From Pseudomonadota bacterium (GTDB lineage Bacteria; Pseudomonadota; Gammaproteobacteria; Xanthomonadales; Xanthomonadaceae), in contig JAEWZE010000035.1 of the NCBI GenBank assembly GCA_023395465.1, positions 1 to 43,412 on the forward strand: a DNA stretch of 43,412 bases, given 5' to 3'. This document shows, one piece after another, positions 1-8,191 of this stretch (its first letter is position 1; each line of letters begins with the position of its first letter). Under the pieces are notes generated by a model, which made no database searches, was not told where the DNA came from, and saw nothing but the letters and a program-made list of their open reading frames with translations. A program made the position numbers and the translations under genes.

Positions 1-37
1 CTCGACCGCGAGGTGTAAGACGGGCATGTTTATGCAG

Positions 38-107
38 GTTCATCCGGGGCTCCTGGGGGTTGGGTTGGCTTCGTAACCCCCATCTTCCAGAGATGCCCCG
101 GATGAAC
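38..107. repeat. 70-bp palindromic element (nested inverted repeat)
   Basis: Two perfect 13-base arms, GTTCATCCGGGGC at 38-50 and its reverse complement at 95-107, enclose a second perfect pair, TGGGGGTT at 54-61 and AACCCCCA at 75-82. The whole can fold into a long two-step hairpin. It lies directly before the damaged 5' end of the glycosylasparaginase pseudogene, whose recognisable coding begins just after the right arm. It could be a small palindromic repeat (REP or MITE-like) that landed at the gene start, or a terminator for a gene left of the window; no T-run follows it. I see no second copy in the window. Confidence 0.6.
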
Positions 108-1108
108 AACCTACTGAGAGATCACAGCTAGGCCTGACCGCCGCACTTCCCGCACTGCCCGGCGCCGCGGCGAAGCAGTCCTTGGCGTCCACTCGGCCGA
201 TCGCGGTGTCCACCTGGGACTTCGGCGAGGCGGCCAATGCCGCGGCCTAGGACGTGCTCTCCAGCAACGGCAGCGCGCTCGATGCGGTCGAACTCGGGGC
301 GAAAGTGCCCGAAGCCGATCCCGACAACCACACCGTTGGACTGGGCGGCTATCCCGACCGAGACGGCCACGTGACGCTCGACGCCTGCATCATGGACCAC
401 CTGGGACGGCTGGGTGCGGTGGCGTGCCTGGAGGACATCGTGCACGCCGTGTCGGTCGCACGCCGGGTGATGGAGCACACCCCGCACGTGCTGCTGGTCG
501 GCGACGGCGCGCTGCAGTTCGCCCTGACGCGGGGGTTCCCCAGGCAGTCCCTGCTGACGCCAGCGGCCAAACGTGCCTGGCGCGAATGGCTGGAGACGGC
601 CGAATACCGCCCGCAGCCCAACATCGAGCGCAGCAACCGCTACCGCATGCCCGATGCGCTGCCCGGCGGCGCCAGCAACCACGACACCATCGGCATCCTT
701 GCGCTGGACGCCGAGGGGCACCTGGCTGGGGCCTGCACCACCAGCGGCATGGCGTTCAAGATGCGCGGGCGCGTCGGCGATTCGCCCATCAGCGGCGCGG
801 GGCTGTTCGTCGATGGCGAGGTCGGCGCCGCCACCGCGACCGGGGTGGGCGAGGAATGCCTGCGGATCTGCGGCTCGCATACCGTGGTCGAGCTGATGCG
901 ACACGGTCGCACGCCCGAACAGGCCTGCCGCGAGGCGGTAGAGCGCGTCGCACGCCGCCATCGGGAGCCGCGCGACGACCTGCAGATGGCCTTCGTCGCC
1001 CTGCGCCACGACGGAACGGTCGGCGCCTGCTCGCTGCAGCCGGGCTTCAACTATGCGGTCCGGACCGCGGCGGGATCGCGCGTGGTGGAAGCGCCCAGCC
1101 TGCGCTGA
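102..1108 (+). pseudogene. N4-(beta-N-acetylglucosaminyl)-L-asparaginase, nonsense mutation
   Basis: Glycosylasparaginase is an N-terminal-nucleophile hydrolase that cleaves the GlcNAc-Asn bond left after N-glycoprotein breakdown. The family self-cleaves before a threonine; here that site is the HDTIG motif near 679-693, followed by CTTSGMAFKMRGR and GAATATGVGEE, all well kept. Reading back in the same frame gives VSTWDFGEAANAAA, then TAG at 248-250 where family members have Trp, then DVLSSNG. The stop therefore falls inside the conserved N-terminal strand. Before that, an export-signal-like stretch (LGLTAALPALPGAAA, about 131-172) has no in-frame ATG: the ATG at 102 is in another frame and stops at 129-131. 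The gene thus has two lesions. A product restarted at the GTG at 254 would lack the signal and the first core strand, so activity is unlikely. An assembly error at the TAG is the alternative. Confidence 0.8.
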
Positions 1109-1147
1109 CGGCGGGCAGGGTGCAGCGCACACCGGCCTTCATGGCGG

Positions 1148-3697
1148 TCACCACCGCAGCGTTTCAGGCTCCGTCGCGCAGGCCGCTGGCGGCAGGTCGT
1201 CGGCGCGCGCACCCCAGGCCGCCGCCGAGGCATCACTGGTGAGAGAGAAGGCGAGCTCGCCGCCATCGCGCAACTGCTCCCAGTCCAGCCACACCCGCGA
1301 CTGGGGCTTGCCGTCGAAACTCGCGGACCCGACGAACCGGAGTTGGCCGTCGCCCGCGCCCGGTGCCTGGATACGCAGCGTCCGGCCTTCGCCCAAGTCC
1401 AGCTCCACGCGCTCGAAGCGCGGCGCATGCAGCACGAACTGCCCCGTGCCCGGCGTCACCGGATACAGCCCCATCGCGCTGAACAGGTACCAGGCCGACA
1501 TGGTGCCGAGGTCGTCGTTGCCGGTGACGCCGTTGGGGGCGTTGGTGAACAGCGTCTGCGCCGCGTGCAGCACGGTCGAGGTCTTCGACGGCTCGCCGAG
1601 CAGCGTGTAGATCCACGGTACGTGCAGGTCGGGCTCGTTGTTGGGGTTGTAGCGGAACTGGTTGTAGTAGCTGTACGGCCCGACCACCCAGTCCTTGCGC
1701 GCGGCGGCGGCGGGATCTGCGCGCAACGCATCGAGCGCGAAGAAGGCATCCAGCCGGCGCAGCGCAGCGTCGCGACCCTGCATCGCCTGGGCAAGGCCGG
1801 GCACGTCCTGCTGCACCAGCCACTGGTACTGCCACGCCGTGCCTTCGTGGAAGCCGTGGTGCGAGCGCGGGCTGTACTGGCCGTCGGCCGGCTGGTACCA
1901 GTCGCCGTTGTCCAGGCGGGGGCGCGGAAAGCCGGTGAATCCGGTGTCCTCATCGCGCACTCGCGGATCCCACACGTTGCGCCAGTTACCGCCGCGCCGC
2001 AGCAGCTCCCGTGCATCATCACCTTCGCCCAGCGCCTGGGCCATCTGCGCCAGCGAGCAGTCGGCGAGCGCATACTCGAGCGTGGCCGAGCCGCCATGGT
2101 GCGGGTCGACGTCCATGCCTTTCGACGGCACCGTGCGGTCGTACTGCACGAATCCGTCGGCGAGATAGCGCGCGTTGCCCGAGCGGCCGGCATGGCGCGA
2201 GTTCTGCGGTGGCGCGCCGAAGGCGTTCTCGCGCAGGGCCGCGTACGCCTGCGCCTCGCGCCCCTCAAGCGCGCCCAGGCGCCACAGGTCGACCAGGAAC
2301 GGCGTGACGGGATCGCCGGTCATGATGTTGGTTTCGAAACTGGCGTAGCCCCAGCGCGGCAGCCAGCCGCCCTGCTCGTGGATCGCGAGCACCGAGCGCG
2401 CGATGTCGCGCGCCTGCCGCGGGCTCAACAGCGCGAGCAACTGGTTCTGGCTGCGGTAGGTGTCCCACAGCGACAGGTACTCGTGGTAGGTCCAGCCGTC
2501 GGCGCGATGGATGCGGTTGTCGTAGCCGCGGTAGCGGCCGTCGGCATCGCTGCCGGTCATCGGCTGCAGGAGCGCGTGGTAGAGCGCGGTGTAGAACACG
2601 GTGGCGTCGTCGGCATCGGCGCCGGTGATGCGCACGCTGCCCAGTTCCTCGTTCCATGTGCGCGTGGCGCGCTCGCGCATCGCGTCGAACCCGAGCAGGC
2701 GGCCGTCGTCCATGCCTTCGGCGCGCAGGTTGTTGCGCGCACCCTCGGCGTCGACGTGCGAGATCGCCGATACCAGGGCGACCGCGCGATCGGCGCCGGT
2801 GTCGAAGCTGAGCCAGGCACCGTTCGGCTTGGCCTCGCCTTCCATGTTGTGGCGCGCGCCCGGCAGCCCGCCGGCCTCGCCCCAGACACCGTGCGCCTGG
2901 AACGGACGGTCGAACTCCAGCCGGAACCAGGTCGTGTACTGGTGGCCGCCGCAGAAGCTCTTGGTGGTGACCCGGCCTTCCACGATGCGGTCGCCGACGA
3001 TCTCGACCGCGCTGCCGATCACCGAATGGCGCTCGTTCGCCTGGCCGACGTTCACCAGCACATGTCCCTGCCGCACGCCGGCGGAGAAGGTGTAGCGCTC
3101 CGCCGCAGCGCGCACGCCCGCAGCGGCTTCGGCATCGATGCCGCCGTAGTCGGTCAGGCGCACGCGGTAGTAGCCGGCCTGCCCGACCTCGCCCTCGTGG
3201 GTGTAGCGCGCGCCGTATTCGCGCTGGTCGAAGGCCTTGGGGTTGCCGGTGTCGAAGTCGCCACCGGGTCCAATCCGCCCCGTCACCGGCAGCACCGACA
3301 CCTGCCCGCCCTGCTCCCAGCAGCCGGCACCGGACAGGAAGGAATGGCCGAACCCCCGGATCTGCGGATCGTCGTAGCGCCAGCCCGAATAGTGCGAACC
3401 GATCGGACTTACCTGGATCTTGCCGAACGGGGCGGAGGCGCCGGGGAAGGTGTTGCCATCGTCCTTGGTGCCGATGAAGGTGTTCACCATGGCCGCGCGA
3501 TCGACCTCGTCCGCCAGGACGCCGGCCACCGGCAGCGCGCAGGTCAGGGCAACGGCGGCGAGGCGGCGCGCCAGGGTTCGCAGGAAGAAAGGAGGCCCGG
3601 CGGGGACCGGGCCATAAACGCCGCAACGGGTTGCGGCGGCCGCCCCGGGAGGGTGGGGACTGGGCGGCGGGGGAAGGACGGGCAGCTGGACGCGCAT
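1148..3697 (-). CDS. GH92 family alpha-mannosidase (exported)
   Basis: GH92 enzymes are calcium-dependent exo-alpha-mannosidases, mostly alpha-1,2/1,3 and some alpha-1,6, that trim yeast mannan and high-mannose N-glycans. The mature part begins with the family hallmark VNTFIGTKDDGNTFPGA near residue 70. It has DPHHGGSATLEYALAD in the middle and NNEPDLHVPWIY then GNDDLGTMSAWYLFSAMGLYP around residue 730, the block carrying the catalytic acidic residues. Length is about 849 aa, normal for a single-module GH92. A hydrophobic export signal (LAAVALTCALPVAGVLA) is present but is preceded by an unusual proline-rich stretch of about 35 residues when the ATG at 3697 is used; an earlier start would read through an operator-like palindrome. 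It converges on the broken glycosylasparaginase and diverges from the LacI gene, with three palindromes between. Exact linkage specificity cannot be read from sequence. Confidence 0.92.
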   Translation of the reverse strand: MRVQLPVLPPPPSPHPPGAAAATRCGVYGPVPAGPPFFLRTLARRLAAVALTCALPVAGVLADEVDRAAMVNTFIGTKDDGNTFPGASAPFGKIQVSPIGSHYSGWRYDDPQIRGFGHSFLSGAGCWEQGGQVSVLPVTGRIGPGGDFDTGNPKAFDQREYGARYTHEGEVGQAGYYRVRLTDYGGIDAEAAAGVRAAAERYTFSAGVRQGHVLVNVGQANERHSVIGSAVEIVGDRIVEGRVTTKSFCGGHQYTTWFRLEFDRPFQAHGVWGEAGGLPGARHNMEGEAKPNGAWLSFDTGADRAVALVSAISHVDAEGARNNLRAEGMDDGRLLGFDAMRERATRTWNEELGSVRITGADADDATVFYTALYHALLQPMTGSDADGRYRGYDNRIHRADGWTYHEYLSLWDTYRSQNQLLALLSPRQARDIARSVLAIHEQGGWLPRWGYASFETNIMTGDPVTPFLVDLWRLGALEGREAQAYAALRENAFGAPPQNSRHAGRSGNARYLADGFVQYDRTVPSKGMDVDPHHGGSATLEYALADCSLAQMAQALGEGDDARELLRRGGNWRNVWDPRVRDEDTGFTGFPRPRLDNGDWYQPADGQYSPRSHHGFHEGTAWQYQWLVQQDVPGLAQAMQGRDAALRRLDAFFALDALRADPAAAARKDWVVGPYSYYNQFRYNPNNEPDLHVPWIYTLLGEPSKTSTVLHAAQTLFTNAPNGVTGNDDLGTMSAWYLFSAMGLYPVTPGTGQFVLHAPRFERVELDLGEGRTLRIQAPGAGDGQLRFVGSASFDGKPQSRVWLDWEQLRDGGELAFSLTSDASAAAWGARADDLPPAACATEPETLRW

Positions 3698-3720
3698 CGT
3701 GGAATCCCGAAAACCTGGAT

Positions 3721-3734
3721 TTGGATCGATTGAA
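3721..3734. promoter_or_regulatory. LacI-type operator, site 1
   Basis: TTGGATCGATTGAA matches the palindrome TTGGATCGATCCAA at 12 of 14 bases. It lies 24 bp upstream of the chosen GH92 start (minus strand). Its centre is 31 bp, about three helical turns, from site 2. Confidence 0.65.
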
Positions 3735-3751
3735 TGCGCTGCATGCGCGCT

Positions 3752-3765
3752 TTGGAACGATCTAA
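3752..3765. promoter_or_regulatory. LacI-type operator, site 2
   Basis: TTGGAACGATCTAA matches TTGGATCGATCCAA at 12 of 14 bases. It is in the gap between the divergent GH92 and lacI genes. Its centre is 104 bp from site 3, so looping between sites is geometrically possible. Confidence 0.65.
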
Positions 3766-3855
3766 ATTGAACATACTCGGTCTTGGATTTCATGTTGCCC
3801 CGCAGCATCGCCCTGCCCCTTGCAGGGGTCGGGAGGATGTCGCAGGATGCAGTGC

Positions 3856-3869
3856 TTGGATCGATCTAA
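3856..3869. promoter_or_regulatory. LacI-type operator, site 3 (autoregulatory)
   Basis: TTGGATCGATCTAA differs from the perfect palindrome at one base. It sits 17 bp before the inferred TTG start of the LacI gene, a position suited to autorepression of the lacI-kinase unit. Confidence 0.75.
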
Positions 3870-3886
3870 ACGCAGCGGGGAGCGGT

Positions 3887-4924
3887 TTGGACAAACACCG
3901 TCGGATCACCCTGAACGACATCGCCCGGGCGTGCGGGGTGTCGCGCGCCACGGTGTCGCTGGTGCTGCGCGGAAGTCCCCTGGTCCATCCGGAAACGCGG
4001 CGGCTCGTCGAAGCGGAGATGCAGCGGCAGGGCTATGTCTACAACCGCGCGGCCGCCAACCTGCGCCAGCGGGTCTCGAGCGCGGTGGCGCTGGTGATCA
4101 ACGACCTGTCCAACCCGTTCTTCGCCGAATTCGCCACGGGGGTGGACGAGGCGCTCGGCGCCAAGGGCTACGTCACCCTGCTCGGCAGCAGCAACGAATC
4201 CCCTGCCCGGCAGCGCCAGGTCCTCGGCTCGCTGATGGAACACCACCCGGCGGGAATCATTCTTTCTCCCGCCGAATCCAGCATGGCGAGCGACGTGGCG
4301 CTGGCGATTGGCCGGCACACGCCCCTGTTGGTGTTCAACCGGCAGCTGACTGGCGATGCCGAACCTGGCTTCGAGTACGATTTCCTCGGCCTCGACAACC
4401 GCGCAGGCGCGCGCGCCGCCACCGCGCGCCTGATCGCGCTCGGGCACCGCCGCATCGCGTTCTATGGCGGTCACGCCGGGTCCAGTTCCTGCCGTGAACG
4501 GCGGATCGGCTACCAGGAGGCATTACGCGAGGCGGGCATCGCGCCCGACGAACGCTGGCTGATCGAAACCGCGCCCACGCGACTGGAAGCGAACGCGCAT
4601 GCGGATGCGCTGCTCGCACTCGACCCCGCGCCGACCGCGGCGGTCTGCTACAACGACGCCGTCGCGCTGGGCCTGATGCTGGGCCTGGTGCGGCTCGGCC
4701 GCCGGCCCGGCGAGGATTTCGCCGTTACCGGTTTCGACGACATTCCCGAGGCGGCCGTCGGGATCCCCCCGCTGACCACGGTGAGCGCCGCGCCGCGCGA
4801 GCGCGGCCGCCAGGCCGCGGAACTGCTGCTGCAGCGCGCCGCCTCCCCATCCCTCCCTGGGCGTTCGGTCATCGCCCCGGTCCACCTCACCGAACGCGAC
4901 AGCGCGCCGGCGCTTGCGTCCTGA
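3887..4924 (+). CDS. LacI family transcriptional regulator of the mannoside locus
   Basis: A 345-residue LacI/GalR protein. The N-terminal helix-turn-helix reads ITLNDIARACGVSRATVSLVLRG, followed by a hinge region (NRAAANLRQ) and a periplasmic-binding-protein-like effector domain containing NDLSNPFFAEFATGVDE and ending near FAVTGFDDIPEA. No in-frame ATG lies close to the domain; the TTG at 3887 follows GGGGAG at 3877-3882 (short 4-nt spacing) and starts just ahead of the DNA-binding domain, so it is preferred. The only upstream in-frame ATG, at 3734, would translate through two operators. The kinase gene follows after 12 bp, so they are probably cotranscribed. It is the obvious candidate to bind the TTGGATCGATCCAA sites here and before the receptor. 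The inducer is unknown; mannose, fructose or a manno-oligosaccharide are reasonable guesses. Confidence 0.9.
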   Translation: MDKHRRITLNDIARACGVSRATVSLVLRGSPLVHPETRRLVEAEMQRQGYVYNRAAANLRQRVSSAVALVINDLSNPFFAEFATGVDEALGAKGYVTLLGSSNESPARQRQVLGSLMEHHPAGIILSPAESSMASDVALAIGRHTPLLVFNRQLTGDAEPGFEYDFLGLDNRAGARAATARLIALGHRRIAFYGGHAGSSSCRERRIGYQEALREAGIAPDERWLIETAPTRLEANAHADALLALDPAPTAAVCYNDAVALGLMLGLVRLGRRPGEDFAVTGFDDIPEAAVGIPPLTTVSAAPRERGRQAAELLLQRAASPSLPGRSVIAPVHLTERDSAPALAS

Positions 4925-4936
4925 CGCGCAGCGATC

Positions 4937-5989
4937 ATGACCGACTCCTCCACGCTTGCACGGAATTCCCCCTTGAGCCACGGACACACCGTCGTCTGCT
5001 TCGGCGAGGCGCTCATCGATTTCCTCGCCGCGCCGGCCGTCGACGGCGAGGCACGCGCATTCCGCCAGTTCGCCGGAGGCGCTCCGGCCAATGCAGCCGT
5101 GGCCGTGGCCAGGCTCGGCGGGCACAGCGAGTTCGTCGGCATGCTGGGCGAGGACATGTTCGGCGACTTCCTCCTCGACAGCCTGCGTGCCGGGGGCGCC
5201 GGCGTCCGCTACGTGCGCCGTACGCAGCAGGCCAAGACCGCGTTGGCATTCGTCTCCCTGGACGCCGATGGCGAGCGCAGTTTCAGCTTCTACCGGCCGC
5301 CGGCGGCGGACCTGCTGTTCCGCAGCAGCGACTTCGACCCGGCCTGCCTGTCCGAGTGCAGCATCTTCCACTGCTGCAGCAACAGCCTGACCGATCCGGA
5401 CATCGCCGCCGCCACCCTGGCCGGCATGGCGCTGGCGCGCGAAACAGGCGCACTGGTGAGCCTTGACCTCAACCTTCGCCCAGCCCTGTGGCCGCGCGCC
5501 ACGCCCGCTCTGCCGCTGCTGTGGCAGGCGCTCGCGGCGGCCGACCTGGTGAAGCTTGCGCGCGAGGAGCTCGAGTACCTGGAAACCGGCACGGATGAAG
5601 ACGGGAGCGTCGTCGACAGGCTGCTGCGCGCATCGCGCCTGGTCGTGGTGACCGATGGTGCCGGGCCGATCCGCTGGTGGACACGCGACGGGAGCGGAGA
5701 ACTGCCGTCGATCGCGGTGCAGGCGGTCGACACCACCGCCGCCGGCGATGCGTTCATTGGCGGACTGCTGTCGCGCCTGCAGCAGGCCGGAGTCGATTCG
5801 CATCGTTTCGACGGGTTCCTCGCCGACCGCGCCGCCTTCGCCCGCTGCCTGCGTTACGCGTCGGCCTGCGGCGCGCTGGCGGTCACCCGGCACGGTGCGT
5901 TCGCCGCGCTGCCCACGCATGCCGAAGCGTGCGCGCTGCTCGATGCGACGCAGAGGCCCGCTTCCGGGGGGCCACAGGCGATGGCCTGA
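4937..5989 (+). CDS. PfkB-family carbohydrate kinase, probable fructokinase
   Basis: A ribokinase/PfkB fold sugar kinase of 350 aa. The N-terminal signature region is CFGEALIDF followed by FAGGAPANAAVAVARLGG, typical of fructokinases. The C-terminal signature DTTAAGDAF starts at Asp265 and puts the catalytic base at Asp271; VVTDGAGP precedes it. It would phosphorylate fructose to fructose-6-phosphate with ATP in the cytoplasm. That fits the locus: the AGE-family enzyme at 13427 could make fructose from mannose, and this kinase would feed it to glycolysis without a mannose kinase. It is 12 bp behind the LacI gene and likely shares its transcript. Other PfkB substrates cannot be excluded from sequence. 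Confidence 0.85.
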   Translation: MTDSSTLARNSPLSHGHTVVCFGEALIDFLAAPAVDGEARAFRQFAGGAPANAAVAVARLGGHSEFVGMLGEDMFGDFLLDSLRAGGAGVRYVRRTQQAKTALAFVSLDADGERSFSFYRPPAADLLFRSSDFDPACLSECSIFHCCSNSLTDPDIAAATLAGMALARETGALVSLDLNLRPALWPRATPALPLLWQALAAADLVKLAREELEYLETGTDEDGSVVDRLLRASRLVVVTDGAGPIRWWTRDGSGELPSIAVQAVDTTAAGDAFIGGLLSRLQQAGVDSHRFDGFLADRAAFARCLRYASACGALAVTRHGAFAALPTHAEACALLDATQRPASGGPQAMA

Positions 5990-6055
5990 GCTGAGCCGCG
6001 CAGCGACGTGGCGGCGGAGTTCTCCGCCCCCGCGCCAGTCGGGACCTCAGCTCAG
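5986..6055. terminator. Inverted repeat spanning both convergent stop codons
   Basis: CTGAGCTGAG at 5986-5995 is perfectly complementary to CTCAGCTCAG at 6046-6055. Between them GGCGGAG/CTCCGCC at 6013-6028 forms a tight inner hairpin. The outer arms contain the stop codon of the kinase and the stop codon of the Glk-family gene. This could work as a bidirectional terminator, but no T-run is present, so the call is structural only. Confidence 0.45.
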
Positions 6056-7011
6056 CCCCGCTGCCGGAACCAGCTCGCTGCGCCGATCACGCCCAGCGCA
6101 GGATCCTCGATCAACCGCACCGGAAGGCGCTCCAACACGGGACGCATGACGTCCTTGTCCACCATGCGCTGCGCGAACGTGCCGCCCAGCAACCAGTTGC
6201 GCACCTTCGACGGCACGCCGCCCGCCACGAACACGCGCGTGGCCGCGGTCACCATCGCCAGGTCGCCCACCACGCTTCCGAGCAGTCCGCAGAACATCCC
6301 GATCGCCTCGATCGCATGCGGATCCGAACCGGCATCGGCAGCGGCGACGATCCCGTCGGACGAGTCCCAGCGCGGCTGCGCATCGTCGATCGCGCACAGC
6401 GCCGCATAGAGGTTCTCCAGCCCCGGCCCGGACACCGCGTGTCCGATGCCGACATGGGTCGCTCCGGCGCGCATCCAGTGCTCCAGCACCGCCAGTTCGC
6501 GCAGGTTGCCCGGCGCCAGTGCCACCTGCTGCGGCTCGCAGGGGAGCACCAGTGTGCGGCCGTCTCGCGTGACGCGGAGCGCTCCGCCCAGCCCCGTGCC
6601 AGGTCCGAGCAGCAGGCTGGTGCCCGCCTCCGGGCTCGTCACCCCCGGAGTCAGCAGCAGGGTGTCGGCCTCGTTCATGCACTGCCACGCGTGCGCGACG
6701 GCGACGAAGTCGTTGACCGCAGCCACTTCGCCAAAGCCGGCAGCGCGCAGATCGGCGGTGTCGACCGGCCACGGTACGTTGCGGCTGGTGATGCGGTCGC
6801 CCTCCACGATGCCTGCGATCGCCAGCGCCAGGGCAGGAGCGCCAGGGGCGTCGCCCAGGAAGTCGGCGAGGATCGCGCGCAACGACGGATGCTGCGCACA
6901 CAGATAGCGCCGCTGCGCGAGCACCTCGATGCGGCCGTCGTCGCACGCGCGCACCCAGGCCAGGCGCGCGTTGGTGCCACCGATGTCGGCGGAAACGAAC
7001 GGCGCGCTCAC
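6052..7011 (-). CDS. Glk-family (glucokinase-like) sugar kinase with altered sugar site
   Basis: A 319-residue protein of the bacterial glucokinase (Glk, Pfam 02685) family, not ROK. It has the N-terminal phosphate loop DIGGTNARLAW, LLLGPGTGLGGAL and a C-terminal VFVAGGV. From memory of E. coli glucokinase the glucose contacts are Asn99, Asp100, Glu157, His160 and Glu187. Here Asn100-Asp101 and Glu159 are kept, but the EGGH motif has become EPQQ (His to Gln162) and the Glu187 position, just before SGPGL, is Gly190. Glucose may therefore not be the main substrate. The ATG overlaps the end of cutC by 4 bp, so the two are translationally coupled on the minus strand. GlcNAc or another glycan-derived sugar is possible; so is a weakly active paralogue. 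Confidence 0.8.
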   Translation of the reverse strand: MSAPFVSADIGGTNARLAWVRACDDGRIEVLAQRRYLCAQHPSLRAILADFLGDAPGAPALALAIAGIVEGDRITSRNVPWPVDTADLRAAGFGEVAAVNDFVAVAHAWQCMNEADTLLLTPGVTSPEAGTSLLLGPGTGLGGALRVTRDGRTLVLPCEPQQVALAPGNLRELAVLEHWMRAGATHVGIGHAVSGPGLENLYAALCAIDDAQPRWDSSDGIVAAADAGSDPHAIEAIGMFCGLLGSVVGDLAMVTAATRVFVAGGVPSKVRNWLLGGTFAQRMVDKDVMRPVLERLPVRLIEDPALGVIGAASWFRQRG

Positions 7012-7745
7012 GTCGCGTCCGTCGCATGCAGGGCGGAAAGCAACGCGCGGATGCGCTCGCCATCCGTGCGCTGTTCGCCGCCGTCCATGCCCAGCGCCGG
7101 ATCGACCGGGACGCGCATGCGCGTGGGACGTGGGCGTCTGGCCGATGCATGGAATTCGCGCGCCCGGGTGTGGGCTGCGAGCCGGGCGATGTTGTCCGGC
7201 GCGATGCCGGCGCCGGGCATCACCACGATGCGATCGCCGGCCTGTCCGACCAGCCGGCGCAGCATGTCGGCGCCGGACACGGCGTCGGCTGCGCCACCGG
7301 AACTGAGCACGCGTCGGAACCCCAGCGCCACGATCGCCTCAAGCGCGGCGGGCATGTCCGGACACAGGTCGATGGCGCGATGAAAGGTGGTGTCGAGTCC
7401 GCCCGCCGCCTCGACCAGCTCCCGGCATCGGTCCATGTCGACCTCGCCGCGCGTGGTCAGCGCGCCCACGACCACGCCGTCGCAGCCGCTGGCGGCGCAA
7501 TGCGCGATATCGGCCAGCATGGTCTCGTGTTCCGCATCGCTGTAGCAGAAGTCGCCCGCGCGCGGCCGGACCAGCACGTGGACCGGCAAGGCGATCCGCC
7601 TGCGCACGCTGGCGATGGCGCCGGCGGACGGGGTCAGACCGCCGGCTTCCAGCGCCGCGCACAGTTCCACCCGCGTCGCTCCGGCCGCCTGCGCCGCCTG
7701 CGCCGATGCCAGCGAATTCGCGGCGATCTCCAGCCGCCTGGTCAC
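7008..7745 (-). CDS. cutC: CutC family TIM-barrel protein
   Basis: A 245-residue CutC homologue with the family's opening strand (LEIAANSLASAQAAQAAGATRVELC), VLVRPRAGDFCYS, the DGVVVGALT strand, TFHRAID and RVLSSGGAADA. CutC was named for copper homeostasis in E. coli, but its biochemical activity is not settled. The gene overlaps the Glk-family kinase by 4 bp and sits inside a glycan locus with no copper gene near. From memory, cutC often neighbours glycosylasparaginase or mannosidase genes in other bacteria. A sugar-related role is therefore as plausible here as a metal one. The start is the first ATG of the frame, at the edge of a 509-bp intergenic region. Confidence 0.88.
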   Translation of the reverse strand: MTRRLEIAANSLASAQAAQAAGATRVELCAALEAGGLTPSAGAIASVRRRIALPVHVLVRPRAGDFCYSDAEHETMLADIAHCAASGCDGVVVGALTTRGEVDMDRCRELVEAAGGLDTTFHRAIDLCPDMPAALEAIVALGFRRVLSSGGAADAVSGADMLRRLVGQAGDRIVVMPGAGIAPDNIARLAAHTRAREFHASARRPRPTRMRVPVDPALGMDGGEQRTDGERIRALLSALHATDAT

Positions 7746-8091
7746 GAGAGCGGCCCCGTGCCGCCCGGTCGGCCCCCATCGCAGTGGACCAGCCTGGCGC
7801 GCCGCACGCGGCCCGTGGCGGTGGGGGTTCGGATCGGCATGCCTGTCCGGTCGATGCGGCTTGGCGCCACGGCGGCCACCATCTACGGCCCGGCGCGCCG
7901 GGTCAAGCGATGCGGTCGTCTCCGCAATCCCCCCGGGATGTCTGCACCACCGTTCCGCCGGATTGCCATGTTCGCTTGTCCTTCAACCGGTTGCATGGAG
8001 CGGTCCGCCGTCTTCCTTGCCAGCAGGGTGGTCCCTGTTGCAGGGCAGCATGCGTCGATCGACGCGGCATGCTACATCTTTGCACGCCGAG

Positions 8092-8105
8092 TTAGATCGA
8101 TCCAA
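8092..8105. promoter_or_regulatory. LacI-type operator, site 4
   Basis: TTAGATCGATCCAA matches the palindrome at 13 of 14 bases. Its centre is exactly 100 bp upstream of site 5, in front of the TonB receptor gene. Confidence 0.7.
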
Positions 8106-8191
8106 ATCGGAAGCACGACCGCACTCGCAGCCTGTCTGACGCTGCGCTTGCTTCATGGGCGTGCATTTCGACCCGTCGGCCGGGCAGGTGA

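Noticed and set aside
1..18. Codons reading LDREV then TAA at the left edge
   Set aside because: Could be the tail of an upstream gene, but five codons cannot support a call.
8052..8065. Palindrome GCGTCGATCGACGC in the receptor upstream region
   Set aside because: Shares only the central GATC with the LacI sites and lacks the TTGG/CCAA ends; kept as a note, not an operator.
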